From NCBI GenBank assembly GCA_963765545.1, contig CAVXWW010000004.1, forward strand, positions 186,001 through 250,000: 64,000 nt of DNA, written 5' to 3'. The position numbers and the translations under genes were made by a program. Origin of the DNA: JARRPM01 sp963765545 (lineage in GTDB: Bacteria; Pseudomonadota; Gammaproteobacteria; Pseudomonadales; Halieaceae). Below are positions 16,489 through 25,027 of this stretch, piece by piece. The number at the start of each line of letters is the position of its first letter. Within the stretch, counting starts at the first letter, position 1. The notes under the pieces were generated by a model that ran no database searches, was not told where the DNA came from, and saw nothing but the letters and a program-made list of their open reading frames with translations.

Positions 16489-18648
16489 ATGCCCGCGCAT
16501 CGGCTCGCCCCACTGTTGCAACCGCGTTCGATCGCGGTAGTAGGGGCCAGTGCGCGCGGCGGTTCGCCCGGTAACGAGGTGCTGGTCAATTTGCGCAAGG
16601 GCGCCTACCCGGGTCGTGTTTACGCGATCAACCCCGCGCGCGATGTAATAGAAGGCCATACCTGTTTTGCCGCGCTGGCCGACTTGCCCGAGGTGCCCCA
16701 ACACGTCGTTTTTGCTGTCAACGACGCCCGTCTTGAAGCCAGTTTCGACGAGGCCATAGCACTGGGTGTAGAGGCGGCTACGGTGTTCTCGGGGATGGCT
16801 ATAGCGGGCGATGCGACGCCCGGCGATGCGACGCCCGGCGATGCGACGCCCGGCCAGCCAGGGCGGGGCCGCGTCACGGAGGATTTGTCCCGGAGAATAC
16901 AGCGCAAGGCGCAGGCTGCCGGTCTGTTGTTGCACGGTGGCAACAGCATGGGCTTTTTCAATTTCCATGATCGCGTCTGGCTCTCCGGTTTCGATACCCG
17001 CATGCACGAGCGCCCCGGCAGCGTGGTGTTGCTGAGCCAGTCCGGCGCCGGTATGTCCGGCATTCTCGACTGTGAAGAGCGTCTGGACTTTCTGTTTGCC
17101 GCCTCTACCGGACAGGAACTTTGCCTGTCCGTTGAAGATTACCTGGACCATGTGCTGGACCTGCCGCAGACCCGGGTAGTCGGCCTGTTCCTGGAGACCA
17201 GTCGACATCCCCAGCGGATGATTGCTGCACTGGGCAAAGCCCGTCGTCGACGAATACCCATTGTGGTAGTCAAGGTTGGCAGGACAGAAATGTCCGCCAG
17301 ATTAGCGGTGTCCCATAGTGGCGCGTTAGCCGGCAGCGACGCGGTATTTGATGCGCTATTCAGCCGATTCGGGGTGCAGCGCGTGCAGGACATGGCGCAA
17401 CTGGCGGCCACGCTGATCCTGTTCGCGCAGACCGGGCCATTGCCGCCGGGAGGACTGGCCACCCTGCACGACTCTGGCGGCGAGCGACAACTGGCCATAG
17501 ATCTGGCCCTCGATGTCGGCCTGCAGTATCCCCAGTTGAGCAACGAAACCGTGGCGAGTCTGGAGGCTATTCTCGATCCCGGACTGCCGGCAGTAAATCC
17601 CCTGGATGCCTGGGGCAGTGGCGGGGCGGACGCGGCGCATAATATGGAATCCTGTTTTACCGCGCTGATGAGTGATCCTGGCGTCGCGCTGGGCGCCGTG
17701 GTGCATGACCGCGGACCGGTGGGCGCTGTCTATGCCAGCTATCTGGACTATCTTCGAGGTGCACGCAAGGCTACCGGCAAGACGGTTTGCCTGGTGGCAA
17801 ACTGGATGGGTTCGGGCAGCGATCCCCTGGTCATTGAGGCTACCCGCGAAGGCCTGCCGGTGCTGGATGGTTTGCGCGAGTTCCAGGTGGCCGCGCGTTC
17901 TGTGCTGGCTTACCGCGATTTTTTGGCCCGGGATGAGGAGCCATTGCCGCAGGCCACCACCCGGGATATTGTCGAGCGCTGGCGCGAGCGTTTGCACGCA
18001 TCGGACCTGTTAGACGAGGCCCGCGCCGGCGAGCTGTTGCGGGACTTCGGTATTCCGATGATAGTGGCGAATACCTTTGAAGGGCCGGGTTTACCCCGAG
18101 AACTTATCAGCGAGATTCGATATCCCGTTGTACTCAAGACCGCCGCACCCGGCATCGCTCACAAGTCCGACCAGGGTGGAGTAATACTCGATATTGAGGA
18201 CGAGGCGGCCCTGGAGCATGCGAGCAATGAGATGTGCGCGCGCCTGGGTTCGCAACTGCTGGTCGCGCCAATGGAAACCGCCGAGGGTGTGGAAATGATT
18301 CTGGGCATCGCTAGAGATGACCAGTTCGGGCCCTCCGTGGTGATGGGCTTTGGCGGCGTATATGCAGAAGTATTGCGCGATACTGTTATGCTGCTGCCAC
18401 CCTTTGGCCCGGCCGAGGCCATGCGTGCTCTGGGCGGCTTGAAAATGCGCGGACTGCTGGGTGCAGTGCGGGGGCGTCGGGCGCTGGACGTCGAGGCGTT
18501 CTGCGAGAGCGCATCGCGTCTTTCCCTGTTGGCAGTGGAATTGGCGGATTGTATCGCGGAGGTCGATATCAATCCGGTCCACCTGATGGTCGAGGGATGC
18601 ACAGGACTGGACGCACTGATTGTGTTGCGGCGTGATACAGATGGTTGA
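16489..18648 (+). CDS. NDP-forming acyl-CoA synthetase family protein (fused alpha and beta)
   Basis: 719 residues. The CoA-binding Rossmann domain (SIAVVGASARGGSPGNEVLVN) comes first. The succinyl-CoA-ligase-like middle part holds the phospho-His motif VSHSGALAGSDAVFDALF. An ATP-grasp domain occupies the last 210 residues (YPVVLKTAAPGIAHKSDQGG). It should convert a carboxylic acid and CoA to acyl-CoA with ADP + Pi release. Related architecture is also found in protein acetyltransferases, but no GNAT domain is present here. SD AGGAGG precedes ATG 16489, which is 8 bp after the GcvT-like gene. Residues 107-121 are a triple GDATP repeat, apparently a local expansion in a surface loop. Confidence 0.88.
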   Translation: MPAHRLAPLLQPRSIAVVGASARGGSPGNEVLVNLRKGAYPGRVYAINPARDVIEGHTCFAALADLPEVPQHVVFAVNDARLEASFDEAIALGVEAATVFSGMAIAGDATPGDATPGDATPGQPGRGRVTEDLSRRIQRKAQAAGLLLHGGNSMGFFNFHDRVWLSGFDTRMHERPGSVVLLSQSGAGMSGILDCEERLDFLFAASTGQELCLSVEDYLDHVLDLPQTRVVGLFLETSRHPQRMIAALGKARRRRIPIVVVKVGRTEMSARLAVSHSGALAGSDAVFDALFSRFGVQRVQDMAQLAATLILFAQTGPLPPGGLATLHDSGGERQLAIDLALDVGLQYPQLSNETVASLEAILDPGLPAVNPLDAWGSGGADAAHNMESCFTALMSDPGVALGAVVHDRGPVGAVYASYLDYLRGARKATGKTVCLVANWMGSGSDPLVIEATREGLPVLDGLREFQVAARSVLAYRDFLARDEEPLPQATTRDIVERWRERLHASDLLDEARAGELLRDFGIPMIVANTFEGPGLPRELISEIRYPVVLKTAAPGIAHKSDQGGVILDIEDEAALEHASNEMCARLGSQLLVAPMETAEGVEMILGIARDDQFGPSVVMGFGGVYAEVLRDTVMLLPPFGPAEAMRALGGLKMRGLLGAVRGRRALDVEAFCESASRLSLLAVELADCIAEVDINPVHLMVEGCTGLDALIVLRRDTDG
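16807..16851 (+). repeat. In-frame 15-bp tandem repeat, three copies
   Basis: The unit GGCGATGCGACGCCC occurs three times exactly at 16807-16821, 16822-16836 and 16837-16851. It encodes GDATP three times inside the CoA-binding region of the acyl-CoA synthetase. Being a multiple of three, it keeps the frame and is a likely length-variable site. Confidence 0.9.
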
Positions 18649-20041
18649 CGAGGTAGACGTGAATTCAATAGAGCACGCGGAACTGCAGAATTTTCTCCAA
18701 CGCAACCCTTCGCTACAGATGCTGGAAGTCCTGATGCCCGACATCAACGGCATCTTTCGCTGTAAACGCATCCACCGCAGTGAGTTTGGTGCCCTGTTCG
18801 CCGGATCGTTGAAAAGCCCCGCCACCCAGCCGTTGGTGACGACCATGGGAGAGTACGATCACGAGGTGGATCCGCGGCTCGTGGCGGGTGAGCCTGACAA
18901 TGCACTGCGGCCTGTTGCAGGCAGTCTCAGCCCGGTGCCCTGGTTGGCCTCACCGACGGGGCAGGTCATTGCCAGTCATTACGCGTTGAGCGGTGAGCCG
19001 GCCTGGATGGATTCACGGCATGTTTTGGCGACAGTACTGGGGCGCTTTTCCGAGCTGGGTTTGAAGCCGGTGATCGCTACCGAACTGGAATTCTACCTGG
19101 TCGCCTCGGGGGAGGGCATTGCGCCCAGGCCATTGCTTGGCTCTATTCCCGGTACGGGACTGGAGCAGCAGGGGATTCAGTATTCCATGGCGGAAGATAT
19201 GTGGCAGTACGACGGTTTTCTTGAGGGGGTGCGCGTCGCCTGCGAGCAGCAGAATGTGCCGATGACAACCATGTTGTCAGAGTTTGCCCCCGGGCAGTGG
19301 GAAATCAATACCCGGCACGTCGATGACCCGCTGTTGGCCTGCGACCACGCGCTGTTACTCAAACGCATCGTAAAAGGGGTTGCGCTGCAGCAGGGTATCT
19401 CCGCGACATTTATGGCGAAGCCCTTTGCCGGCAGTGCCGGTAGCGGAATGCACCTGCATACCAGTCTTTATGACGAGCAGGGCAAGAATGTCTTCAGTGA
19501 CCCGGCGAGCGACATGCCGCCGGCCCTGTCCTCGACCTGCCTCGCCGCTGTCGGTGGCCTGGCGGCGACCATGGCGGAGGCGATGGCCATTTTTGCTCCC
19601 AATGCAAACTCCTATCGCCGTTTCGTGCCGGGTACCTACGTACCGCTGTCACCCAGTTGGGGGTATAACCACCGGGATGTAAGTTTGCGCATTCCTGTGT
19701 CCAGCGACCAGAATCGGCGTATAGAGCACCGTGTCGCCGGAGCCGATGCCAACCCCTACCTTGTGGCCGCGGCGGTGCTGGCGGGTATCCACCATGGTAT
19801 TACCAATGACTGCGAACCCGGGCCGATGGTTGCCGAGGGTACCCGGATGCCGGAACAGGAAGCCAGCCTGCCAGATCGATGGGAAAAGGCGCTCGCACTT
19901 TTCGATAGCTCTGAGTTACTGCCTTCTTACCTGGGGGAGGGCTTTTGCAGTGCGTTTGCCAGCATGCGTCATGCCGAGTGTGATGCGTTCCACGCCAGGA
20001 TCTCCAATCTCGATTACGAGTGGTACCTGCGGGCGGTTTGA
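18641..20041 (+). CDS. Glutamine-synthetase-like gamma-glutamyl ligase (PuuA/GMAS type)
   Basis: About 466 residues with the glutamine synthetase fold. The N-terminal beta-grasp carries EVLMPDINGIFRCKRI, close to gamma-glutamylpolyamine synthetase. The catalytic barrel shows ATELEFYLV, EFAPGQWEIN, the ATP loop KPFAGSAGSGMHLHTSLYD and SWGYNHRDVSLRIP. It would ligate glutamate to an amine with ATP. PuuA (putrescine) and gamma-glutamylmethylamide synthetase are the nearest known roles, and neither can be chosen by eye. The ATG at 18641 overlaps the preceding stop. A GTG at 18659 with GAGG upstream is an alternative. Transporter and aminotransferases nearby favour an amine substrate. Confidence 0.87.
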   Translation: MVDEVDVNSIEHAELQNFLQRNPSLQMLEVLMPDINGIFRCKRIHRSEFGALFAGSLKSPATQPLVTTMGEYDHEVDPRLVAGEPDNALRPVAGSLSPVPWLASPTGQVIASHYALSGEPAWMDSRHVLATVLGRFSELGLKPVIATELEFYLVASGEGIAPRPLLGSIPGTGLEQQGIQYSMAEDMWQYDGFLEGVRVACEQQNVPMTTMLSEFAPGQWEINTRHVDDPLLACDHALLLKRIVKGVALQQGISATFMAKPFAGSAGSGMHLHTSLYDEQGKNVFSDPASDMPPALSSTCLAAVGGLAATMAEAMAIFAPNANSYRRFVPGTYVPLSPSWGYNHRDVSLRIPVSSDQNRRIEHRVAGADANPYLVAAAVLAGIHHGITNDCEPGPMVAEGTRMPEQEASLPDRWEKALALFDSSELLPSYLGEGFCSAFASMRHAECDAFHARISNLDYEWYLRAV

Positions 20042-20070
20042 TTTGCCTGCTTGAACCCCTGTTCAGAAAG

Positions 20071-20086
20071 CTAAATGATCATTTAG
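20071..20086. promoter_or_regulatory. 16-bp perfect palindrome upstream of the Rieske gene
   Basis: CTAAATGATCATTTAG is fully self-complementary. Its ends match the half-site style of the two TetR-type repeats (T-A-A-T-G-A) but without the 4-base spacer. It lies 28 bp upstream of a TATACT -10 candidate. It could bind the TetR-GNAT fusion or another regulator (inference). Confidence 0.5.
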
Positions 20087-20113
20087 AATTCTGTATGTCG
20101 GTACAAAAACTGT

Positions 20114-20119
20114 TATACT
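20114..20119 (+). promoter_or_regulatory. Candidate -10 element of the Rieske gene
   Basis: TATACT matches five of six -10 consensus bases and lies 42 bp before the ATG at 20162. No good -35 is seen 17 bases upstream (CTGTAT), so an activator or a weak promoter is implied. The palindrome at 20071-20086 is close by. Confidence 0.35.
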
Positions 20120-20161
20120 GCCGCAAAATACTGATTCGGTTTGTTTTTTCCCGGTGACCAC

Positions 20162-21418
20162 ATGAAATTTATAGCGACTGACGTGGATGATTCCGTCGTA
20201 AAACTGGCGGACAAGCTGCGCGCGGCAGCCGCGCGCCCCGATCATGCCATAGACTCCTATTTTTACCGCTCTCATCTTGTCTATGAGCGCGAGCTGCGAG
20301 AGCTGGTGTTTCGTAGCTGGATATACGCCGGCCACGTGTCCGAGCTGGCCAACCCCGGCGACTACCTGCTGCTGGATATAGGCGAAGATTCCCTGATCAT
20401 TGTGCGCGGCAACGACGGCGAGATCCGCGCTTTGATGAACGTCTGCCGTCACCGCGGCGCCCGCGTGTGTGAAGAGGCAGCCGGCAACCGCAAGACATTT
20501 GTCTGCCCCTATCACGGCTGGGTTTACAACACCGACGGCAGTCTGAAAGCGGCGCGTGAGATGAATATGCGCGCTGATTTCGACCTGGCGAGTCATGGTC
20601 TCAAGCAAGCAAGGGTCGTGGTATACATGGGCATGGTTTTCATCAACTGTGATCCGGATGCGGCGGACTTCCTGGGACCGCTGCAGCACCTTAACGAGCC
20701 CCTGGGTGCCTACGATCTCGCCAATGCCAGGATAGCGCACAAACAGACCTACCGGGTAGATGCCAACTGGAAGCTGGTGCTGGAGAACTACCTGGAGTGC
20801 TATCACTGCGCCACGTCTCACCGCTCCTACGCGAAAATGCATACCCTCAAAGACCTGGATCACAAGGTTGCTGACGTGGTGCAGGCCATGCTGGATAGAA
20901 CCGAGCCGGTCACCGGCGTAAAGGGTATGGGTAAAGAGCATTACGGGATATACCTGGGCGCCGAGGGCTTTGGCTGCTGCGTCTATACCAGTCGTTACGG
21001 CCTGTTTGATGGTTACCTCACCGGCAGTGAAGACGGCCAGCCGGTTGCTCCGCTGATGGGCAACATACAGGGTTACGATGGGGGCGCCGGGGACTACCAG
21101 ATGGGTCCGCTCTCATTCATGCTCAATTATCCTGATCACTGCGTGTTATATCGTTTTATTCCGCGCGGCCTTACCGCCACAGATATGGAAGTGGTGTGGT
21201 TTGTGAACGGCGATGCCCGCGAGGGTGTCGATTACGAAAGGGATAAGGTGACCTGGCTGTGGCATAACACCACGCTGGAAGATGAATACATCATCACCCG
21301 CAACAGCGAGGGTGTGAATTCGCGTTTTTTTGAGCCCGGACCTTACCATCCGGAATTCGAAAGCACGCTCAAAGAGTTTATTCACTGGTACCTGGCGACG
21401 CTGGCCAGAACACTGTAG
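20162..21418 (+). CDS. Rieske-type oxygenase alpha subunit, GbcA/CntA-like
   Basis: 418 residues. The Rieske [2Fe-2S] ligands are Cys95-x-His97 and Cys115-x2-His118 (NVCRHRGARVC, FVCPYHGW). The mononuclear iron region is LENYLECYHCATSH with His215 and His220. The YHCATSH form and overall length match the oxygenases that remove methyl groups from, or cleave, quaternary amines (glycine betaine, stachydrine, carnitine). Such an enzyme would release formaldehyde from an N-methyl group. The ATG at 20162 is preferred over an upstream TTG at 20141. No ferredoxin-reductase partner is encoded in the window, so electrons must come from elsewhere. A 9-bp gap separates it from the aminotransferase, so the two are co-transcribed. 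Confidence 0.9.
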   Translation: MKFIATDVDDSVVKLADKLRAAAARPDHAIDSYFYRSHLVYERELRELVFRSWIYAGHVSELANPGDYLLLDIGEDSLIIVRGNDGEIRALMNVCRHRGARVCEEAAGNRKTFVCPYHGWVYNTDGSLKAAREMNMRADFDLASHGLKQARVVVYMGMVFINCDPDAADFLGPLQHLNEPLGAYDLANARIAHKQTYRVDANWKLVLENYLECYHCATSHRSYAKMHTLKDLDHKVADVVQAMLDRTEPVTGVKGMGKEHYGIYLGAEGFGCCVYTSRYGLFDGYLTGSEDGQPVAPLMGNIQGYDGGAGDYQMGPLSFMLNYPDHCVLYRFIPRGLTATDMEVVWFVNGDAREGVDYERDKVTWLWHNTTLEDEYIITRNSEGVNSRFFEPGPYHPEFESTLKEFIHWYLATLARTL

Positions 21419-21427
21419 GAGTTTTTC

Positions 21428-22819
21428 GTGTCCACCCATCGCCGTAATTTCAATCGCCATTCGCTGCATCCCTGGGCTGATCTGCCCGCCCTCGGAGAGG
21501 ACGAGTCCACGCCGGTGATTACGAGCGGGGAGGGCGTTTACATTACCGATGACCGGGGTCAGCGAATGATCGATGGGCCCGCCGGCATGTGGTGTATGCA
21601 GACGGGTTACGGCCGCCGGGAAATTGCCGATGCGGTATCTGAACAGATTATGAAGCTCGGCTTTGCCAGCGCGTTTTCTACTATCAATGCCCGGGACGGG
21701 GAGCTCGCCAAACGCATTGCGGGCCAGACACCGGGTGACCTGAATCGTATTTTCTTTACTACCGGTGGCTCGACGGCTGTCGATTCGGCACTGCGCCTTT
21801 GCCAGCTGGCCAACAATATAAAGGGCCAGCCCCAGCGGAAGCATATCCTGTCGCGCCATCACGCCTACCACGGCAGTACTTTTCTCTCTGCGTCGTGCAG
21901 TGGCAAAGAGCGTGACAAGACGGCGATGGATACCCTGCAGGACAAGGTGCACTTCCTCAGTTCGCCCTGTCACTTCTACCACCACGAAACCTTGAGCGAG
22001 GAGGCCTTTTGCGACTTCCTTGTGGCGGAGCTCGAGAGCAAGATCCTGGAGGTGGGCCCGGAAAATATCATGTGCTTTATCGCTGAGCCCGTGCTTGGGT
22101 CGGGTGGTGTGATTGTGCCACCCGATAATTACAACCGTCGCTGTTGGGAGGTGGTCAAAAAGTACGGCATTGTCTATATCGCAGACGAAGTGGTCACCGC
22201 GTTTGGTCGACTCGGCTACTGGTTTGCTTCGGAACATGTGTTTGGGATTGTCCCGGACATCATTACCTTCGCAAAGGGGCTGACATCCGGCTACGTTCCG
22301 ATGGGTGGCTTTGCGGTATCGGATCGTTTTATAGATGAAATTTCCGGTGATGACTCCCGGGGGAATATTTTCAGTAACGGTTATACCTGGTCAGCCAACC
22401 CCGTTTCCAGTGCGGCCGCGCTGGCCAGTTGGGATATTTTCGAGCGCGAAGACCTGCTCGCCCATGTGCGTGAAATAGGTCCGTATTTCCAGCAGCAACT
22501 GCGAACCCTTCGAGATATCCCCCTGGTCGCCGATGTGCGTGGCATCGGACTGATGGCGGCGGTAGAGATGCGGCTTGAAAACGGCGCTGAAGGCGCGCAG
22601 TTGCTGGCTCAGGATTATGCCATTGGCGAGCTGGTGGACAGTTATTGCCACCAGTTCGGCTTGTTGGTGCGGCCCCTGATCAATGTTTGCATTATGTCGC
22701 CACCGCTGATTATTACGCGGGAGCAGATTGACGATATGGTGTCGGCCTTGCGCAAAGCACTGGAGTTGGCGCAGGACGAACTTCGGGCCGGTCGATCGCC
22801 CGCAGTGGATGCGCGCTAG
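21428..22819 (+). CDS. Class-III aminotransferase, SpuC-like (polyamine/omega-amine:pyruvate type)
   Basis: 463 residues. PLP-binding Lys is in FAKGLTSGYVPMGG, the Asp of the cofactor ring is in IADEVVTAFGRLGYW, and GGSTAVDSALRL binds phosphate. The start (GVYITDDRGQRMIDGPAGMWCMQTGYGR) and the whole course resemble SpuC, the putrescine:pyruvate aminotransferase, and beta-alanine:pyruvate aminotransferases. GTG 21428 follows AGGAG with good spacing. It should turn a primary amine end into an aldehyde. The stop is shared tail-to-tail with the TetR-GNAT gene as CTAG. Confidence 0.9.
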   Translation: MSTHRRNFNRHSLHPWADLPALGEDESTPVITSGEGVYITDDRGQRMIDGPAGMWCMQTGYGRREIADAVSEQIMKLGFASAFSTINARDGELAKRIAGQTPGDLNRIFFTTGGSTAVDSALRLCQLANNIKGQPQRKHILSRHHAYHGSTFLSASCSGKERDKTAMDTLQDKVHFLSSPCHFYHHETLSEEAFCDFLVAELESKILEVGPENIMCFIAEPVLGSGGVIVPPDNYNRRCWEVVKKYGIVYIADEVVTAFGRLGYWFASEHVFGIVPDIITFAKGLTSGYVPMGGFAVSDRFIDEISGDDSRGNIFSNGYTWSANPVSSAAALASWDIFEREDLLAHVREIGPYFQQQLRTLRDIPLVADVRGIGLMAAVEMRLENGAEGAQLLAQDYAIGELVDSYCHQFGLLVRPLINVCIMSPPLIITREQIDDMVSALRKALELAQDELRAGRSPAVDAR

Positions 22820-23940
22820 CCAAGAGTCAGGGAGTACCTGTAGAACTCGCTGTCCCGTTCATAGCCCAGGGATTCATACAGGCCCTGGGCGCTGTAGTTG
22901 TCGATGGCGGTCTCCAGGTCGATGCGGCTGGCTTTTGTTTTGCGCGCCATCTTTGTTGCCGCGTCCATCAGTGAGCGCCCGACACCCCGCTGACGCACAT
23001 CCGGGTTGACGAAGAGGTCATACAGGGTCCAGATAGGGCTGGTACTGACGGAGCACCACCCCGGGTAGAGCTGGGTGAAGCCCAGCGGTCTGTTATCGTG
23101 GTCCAGGGCAATGAAAATGACCGAGCGATCCTTTTTCAGGTTATCGCCTATGAACTTGCGTGCCAGCCCGGGATCGGGTGCCTGTTTATAAAACTGGCGA
23201 TACAGGTCGAACAGCGTCGCAAGTTCGGCAAGATGCTCCCTACCGGCCCGGACAACGCTCAGGGATTTGTCCGCCGTTGTGAGTTTGTTTGACTGCGTGG
23301 CGTGCTTGCACGGCAGGTCGAATGCCCAGGGAAAGACACTGGCCAGAAAAGAACGGTACATAAAGCGGGCGTCCTCTCTGTCATAGCCGTCTCCGGCGTA
23401 GAGTATTTCCTCCCAGATCTCGTCTATCAAACCCTGTACCGCATTGGCCATTGCCCGGGCATTCATTCTGTCCTGCTTGTTACCCAGGTGGATGATCTCG
23501 TCACACAGCTGCAGGGTAATGGCAAAGATCTTTTTGTCCTGGGCGCCACAGATGCGCTGGTAGTCCGCCCGGGATCTGGCCTCGGAAGCAAAGGTGAACC
23601 ATACGGCGGTTTTGCGTGGCTCCGTGACCTCGGGGTCAAGTGATGCCTCGAACATTGCCAGCAGTTTACTGGCCGGGCTGGCCCCGGCAGCGCTTAGCGA
23701 GGTCAGGATGCGCTGCTCGAACTCCCGGGCGAGTTCTGTCAGTGTCTCAAGCAGGAGTGTTTCCTTGCTGGCGAAATGGAAGTTGACGGAGCCTGCGCTA
23801 AGGCCTGCGATATCCGCTATCTTTGCCAGGGTCAGTTTTGGCAGGCCGTGCTCAGAGATGGCGCTGACAGTAGCATCGATCAGGAGGCGACGGCGCTCCG
23901 CCTGGATAGAGCTGTTGATGCCGGATTTTTTGGTGCCCAT
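22816..23940 (-). CDS. TetR regulator fused to a GNAT acetyltransferase domain
   Basis: 374 residues in one frame. Residues 15-65 are a TetR helix-turn-helix (LLIDATVSAISEHGLPKLTL, SAGSVNFHFASKETLLLETL). Residues 70-210 form a BetI-like ligand domain (KTAVWFTFASEARSRADYQRIC). Residues 235-374 form a complete GNAT domain with the acetyl-CoA loop VRQRGVGRSLMDAA and the end NYSAQGLYESLGY. The TetR part is paralogous to the regulator at 11244-11894. A regulator joined to an acetyltransferase is unusual. The GNAT part could acetylate an amine effector or pathway substrate, or modify a protein (inference). The gene lies inside the core locus, opposite in direction to its neighbours, and diverges from PurU. 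Confidence 0.9.
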   Translation of the reverse strand: MGTKKSGINSSIQAERRRLLIDATVSAISEHGLPKLTLAKIADIAGLSAGSVNFHFASKETLLLETLTELAREFEQRILTSLSAAGASPASKLLAMFEASLDPEVTEPRKTAVWFTFASEARSRADYQRICGAQDKKIFAITLQLCDEIIHLGNKQDRMNARAMANAVQGLIDEIWEEILYAGDGYDREDARFMYRSFLASVFPWAFDLPCKHATQSNKLTTADKSLSVVRAGREHLAELATLFDLYRQFYKQAPDPGLARKFIGDNLKKDRSVIFIALDHDNRPLGFTQLYPGWCSVSTSPIWTLYDLFVNPDVRQRGVGRSLMDAATKMARKTKASRIDLETAIDNYSAQGLYESLGYERDSEFYRYSLTLG

Positions 23941-24017
23941 GGATGTGGCCCTGTATGGCGACGTTTCGCGATGCGGCGAGCTTGGAAATCACCACGCCAG
24001 GTGGCATTATATATGCA

Positions 24018-24031
24018 TTCAAAAATTTGAA
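24018..24031. promoter_or_regulatory. AT-rich dyad between the TetR-GNAT and purU genes
   Basis: Arms TTCAAA (24018-24023) and TTTGAA (24026-24031) flank AA in the 214-bp divergent gap. The position suits an operator of the TetR-GNAT regulator, but the arms are short and the sequence is AT-rich, so chance is possible. Confidence 0.3.
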
Positions 24032-24154
24032 CAGAAATACAGAAAAAGCCTGACACCCAATACCTGTAGCGTTTGCCGCGAGGTGCGCCAGTTACACCGC
24101 GAGAGGTGATGGTGAGCACGATCTACCCGCGGACCCCGGAAAGGAAAATGAGCT

Positions 24155-25027
24155 ATGAATGATACGCAAAGACAATCGGGTTACACACTCGTGGTCTCCT
24201 GCCCCGACAAGGTAGGCATAGTAGCCGCTGTGTCCCAATTTGTTGCGGACCGGGGTGGCTCCCTGACCGAGTCAAATCATCATACCGATATAGAACAGGG
24301 CTGGTTCTTTATGCGCAATGTCATCAGCGCCCGGTCTCTGTCAGTCAGCCTGGACCAGTTCAAGCAGGAGTTCGAGCCGCTGGCACTGGCGCACGATATG
24401 ACCTGGACACTGCGTGATAACAGTGAGCTTCAGCGCGTCGTGCTCCTGGCGAGCCATGCCTCTCATTGCCTGGCGGATATTCTGCACCGCTGGAAGAGCG
24501 GTGATATGGCCTGCCAGATTCCCTGCGTGATATCGAATCATGAAAACCTGCGCAGCATGGTGGAATGGCACGGCATTCCCTTCCACTATGTGCCCGTTCC
24601 CAAAGAAGACAAGAGTGAAGCGTTCAGCAGGATGTCGGAGATAATCGAGCGCCACCGCGCGGAGACAATCGTACTCGCACGCTACATGCAGATTATCCCG
24701 CCCCAGTTGTGCACGGAGTACGCGGGCAAGCTGATCAATATTCACCACAGTTTCCTGCCCTCGTTTATTGGCGCCAATCCCTACCTTCGCGCCTATGAGC
24801 GCGGGGTAAAGCTGATCGGTGCTACTTGCCATTACGTGACAGAGGATCTTGATGAGGGTCCTATCATTGAGCAGGACGTGATCAGGGTGAATCACGGCTG
24901 CGACAAGGATGACCTGGTGAGGCTGGGTCGCGACGTGGAGCAATCAGTACTGTCGAGGGGGCTGCGCTATCACCTGGAGGACAGGGTGATCGTGCGGGGA
25001 AATCGAACGGTGGTTTTTTCGTCATGA
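24155..25027 (+). CDS. purU: Formyltetrahydrofolate deformylase
   Basis: 290 residues, normal length. An N-terminal ACT domain (SGYTLVVSCPDKVGIVAAVS) is followed by a formyltransferase domain with the catalytic Asn-His-Asp set in KLINIHHSFLPSF and YVTEDLDEGPIIEQD. It hydrolyses 10-formyl-THF to formate and THF, regenerating THF when one-carbon units are in excess. Its place inside the locus and its 4-bp overlap with the aminotransferase gene suggest a catabolic role: clearing the one-carbon load made by the two GcvT-like proteins. A GAAAGGAAA stretch precedes the ATG. The formate could feed the dehydrogenase at 59.6-64 kb. Confidence 0.94.
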   Translation: MNDTQRQSGYTLVVSCPDKVGIVAAVSQFVADRGGSLTESNHHTDIEQGWFFMRNVISARSLSVSLDQFKQEFEPLALAHDMTWTLRDNSELQRVVLLASHASHCLADILHRWKSGDMACQIPCVISNHENLRSMVEWHGIPFHYVPVPKEDKSEAFSRMSEIIERHRAETIVLARYMQIIPPQLCTEYAGKLINIHHSFLPSFIGANPYLRAYERGVKLIGATCHYVTEDLDEGPIIEQDVIRVNHGCDKDDLVRLGRDVEQSVLSRGLRYHLEDRVIVRGNRTVVFSS

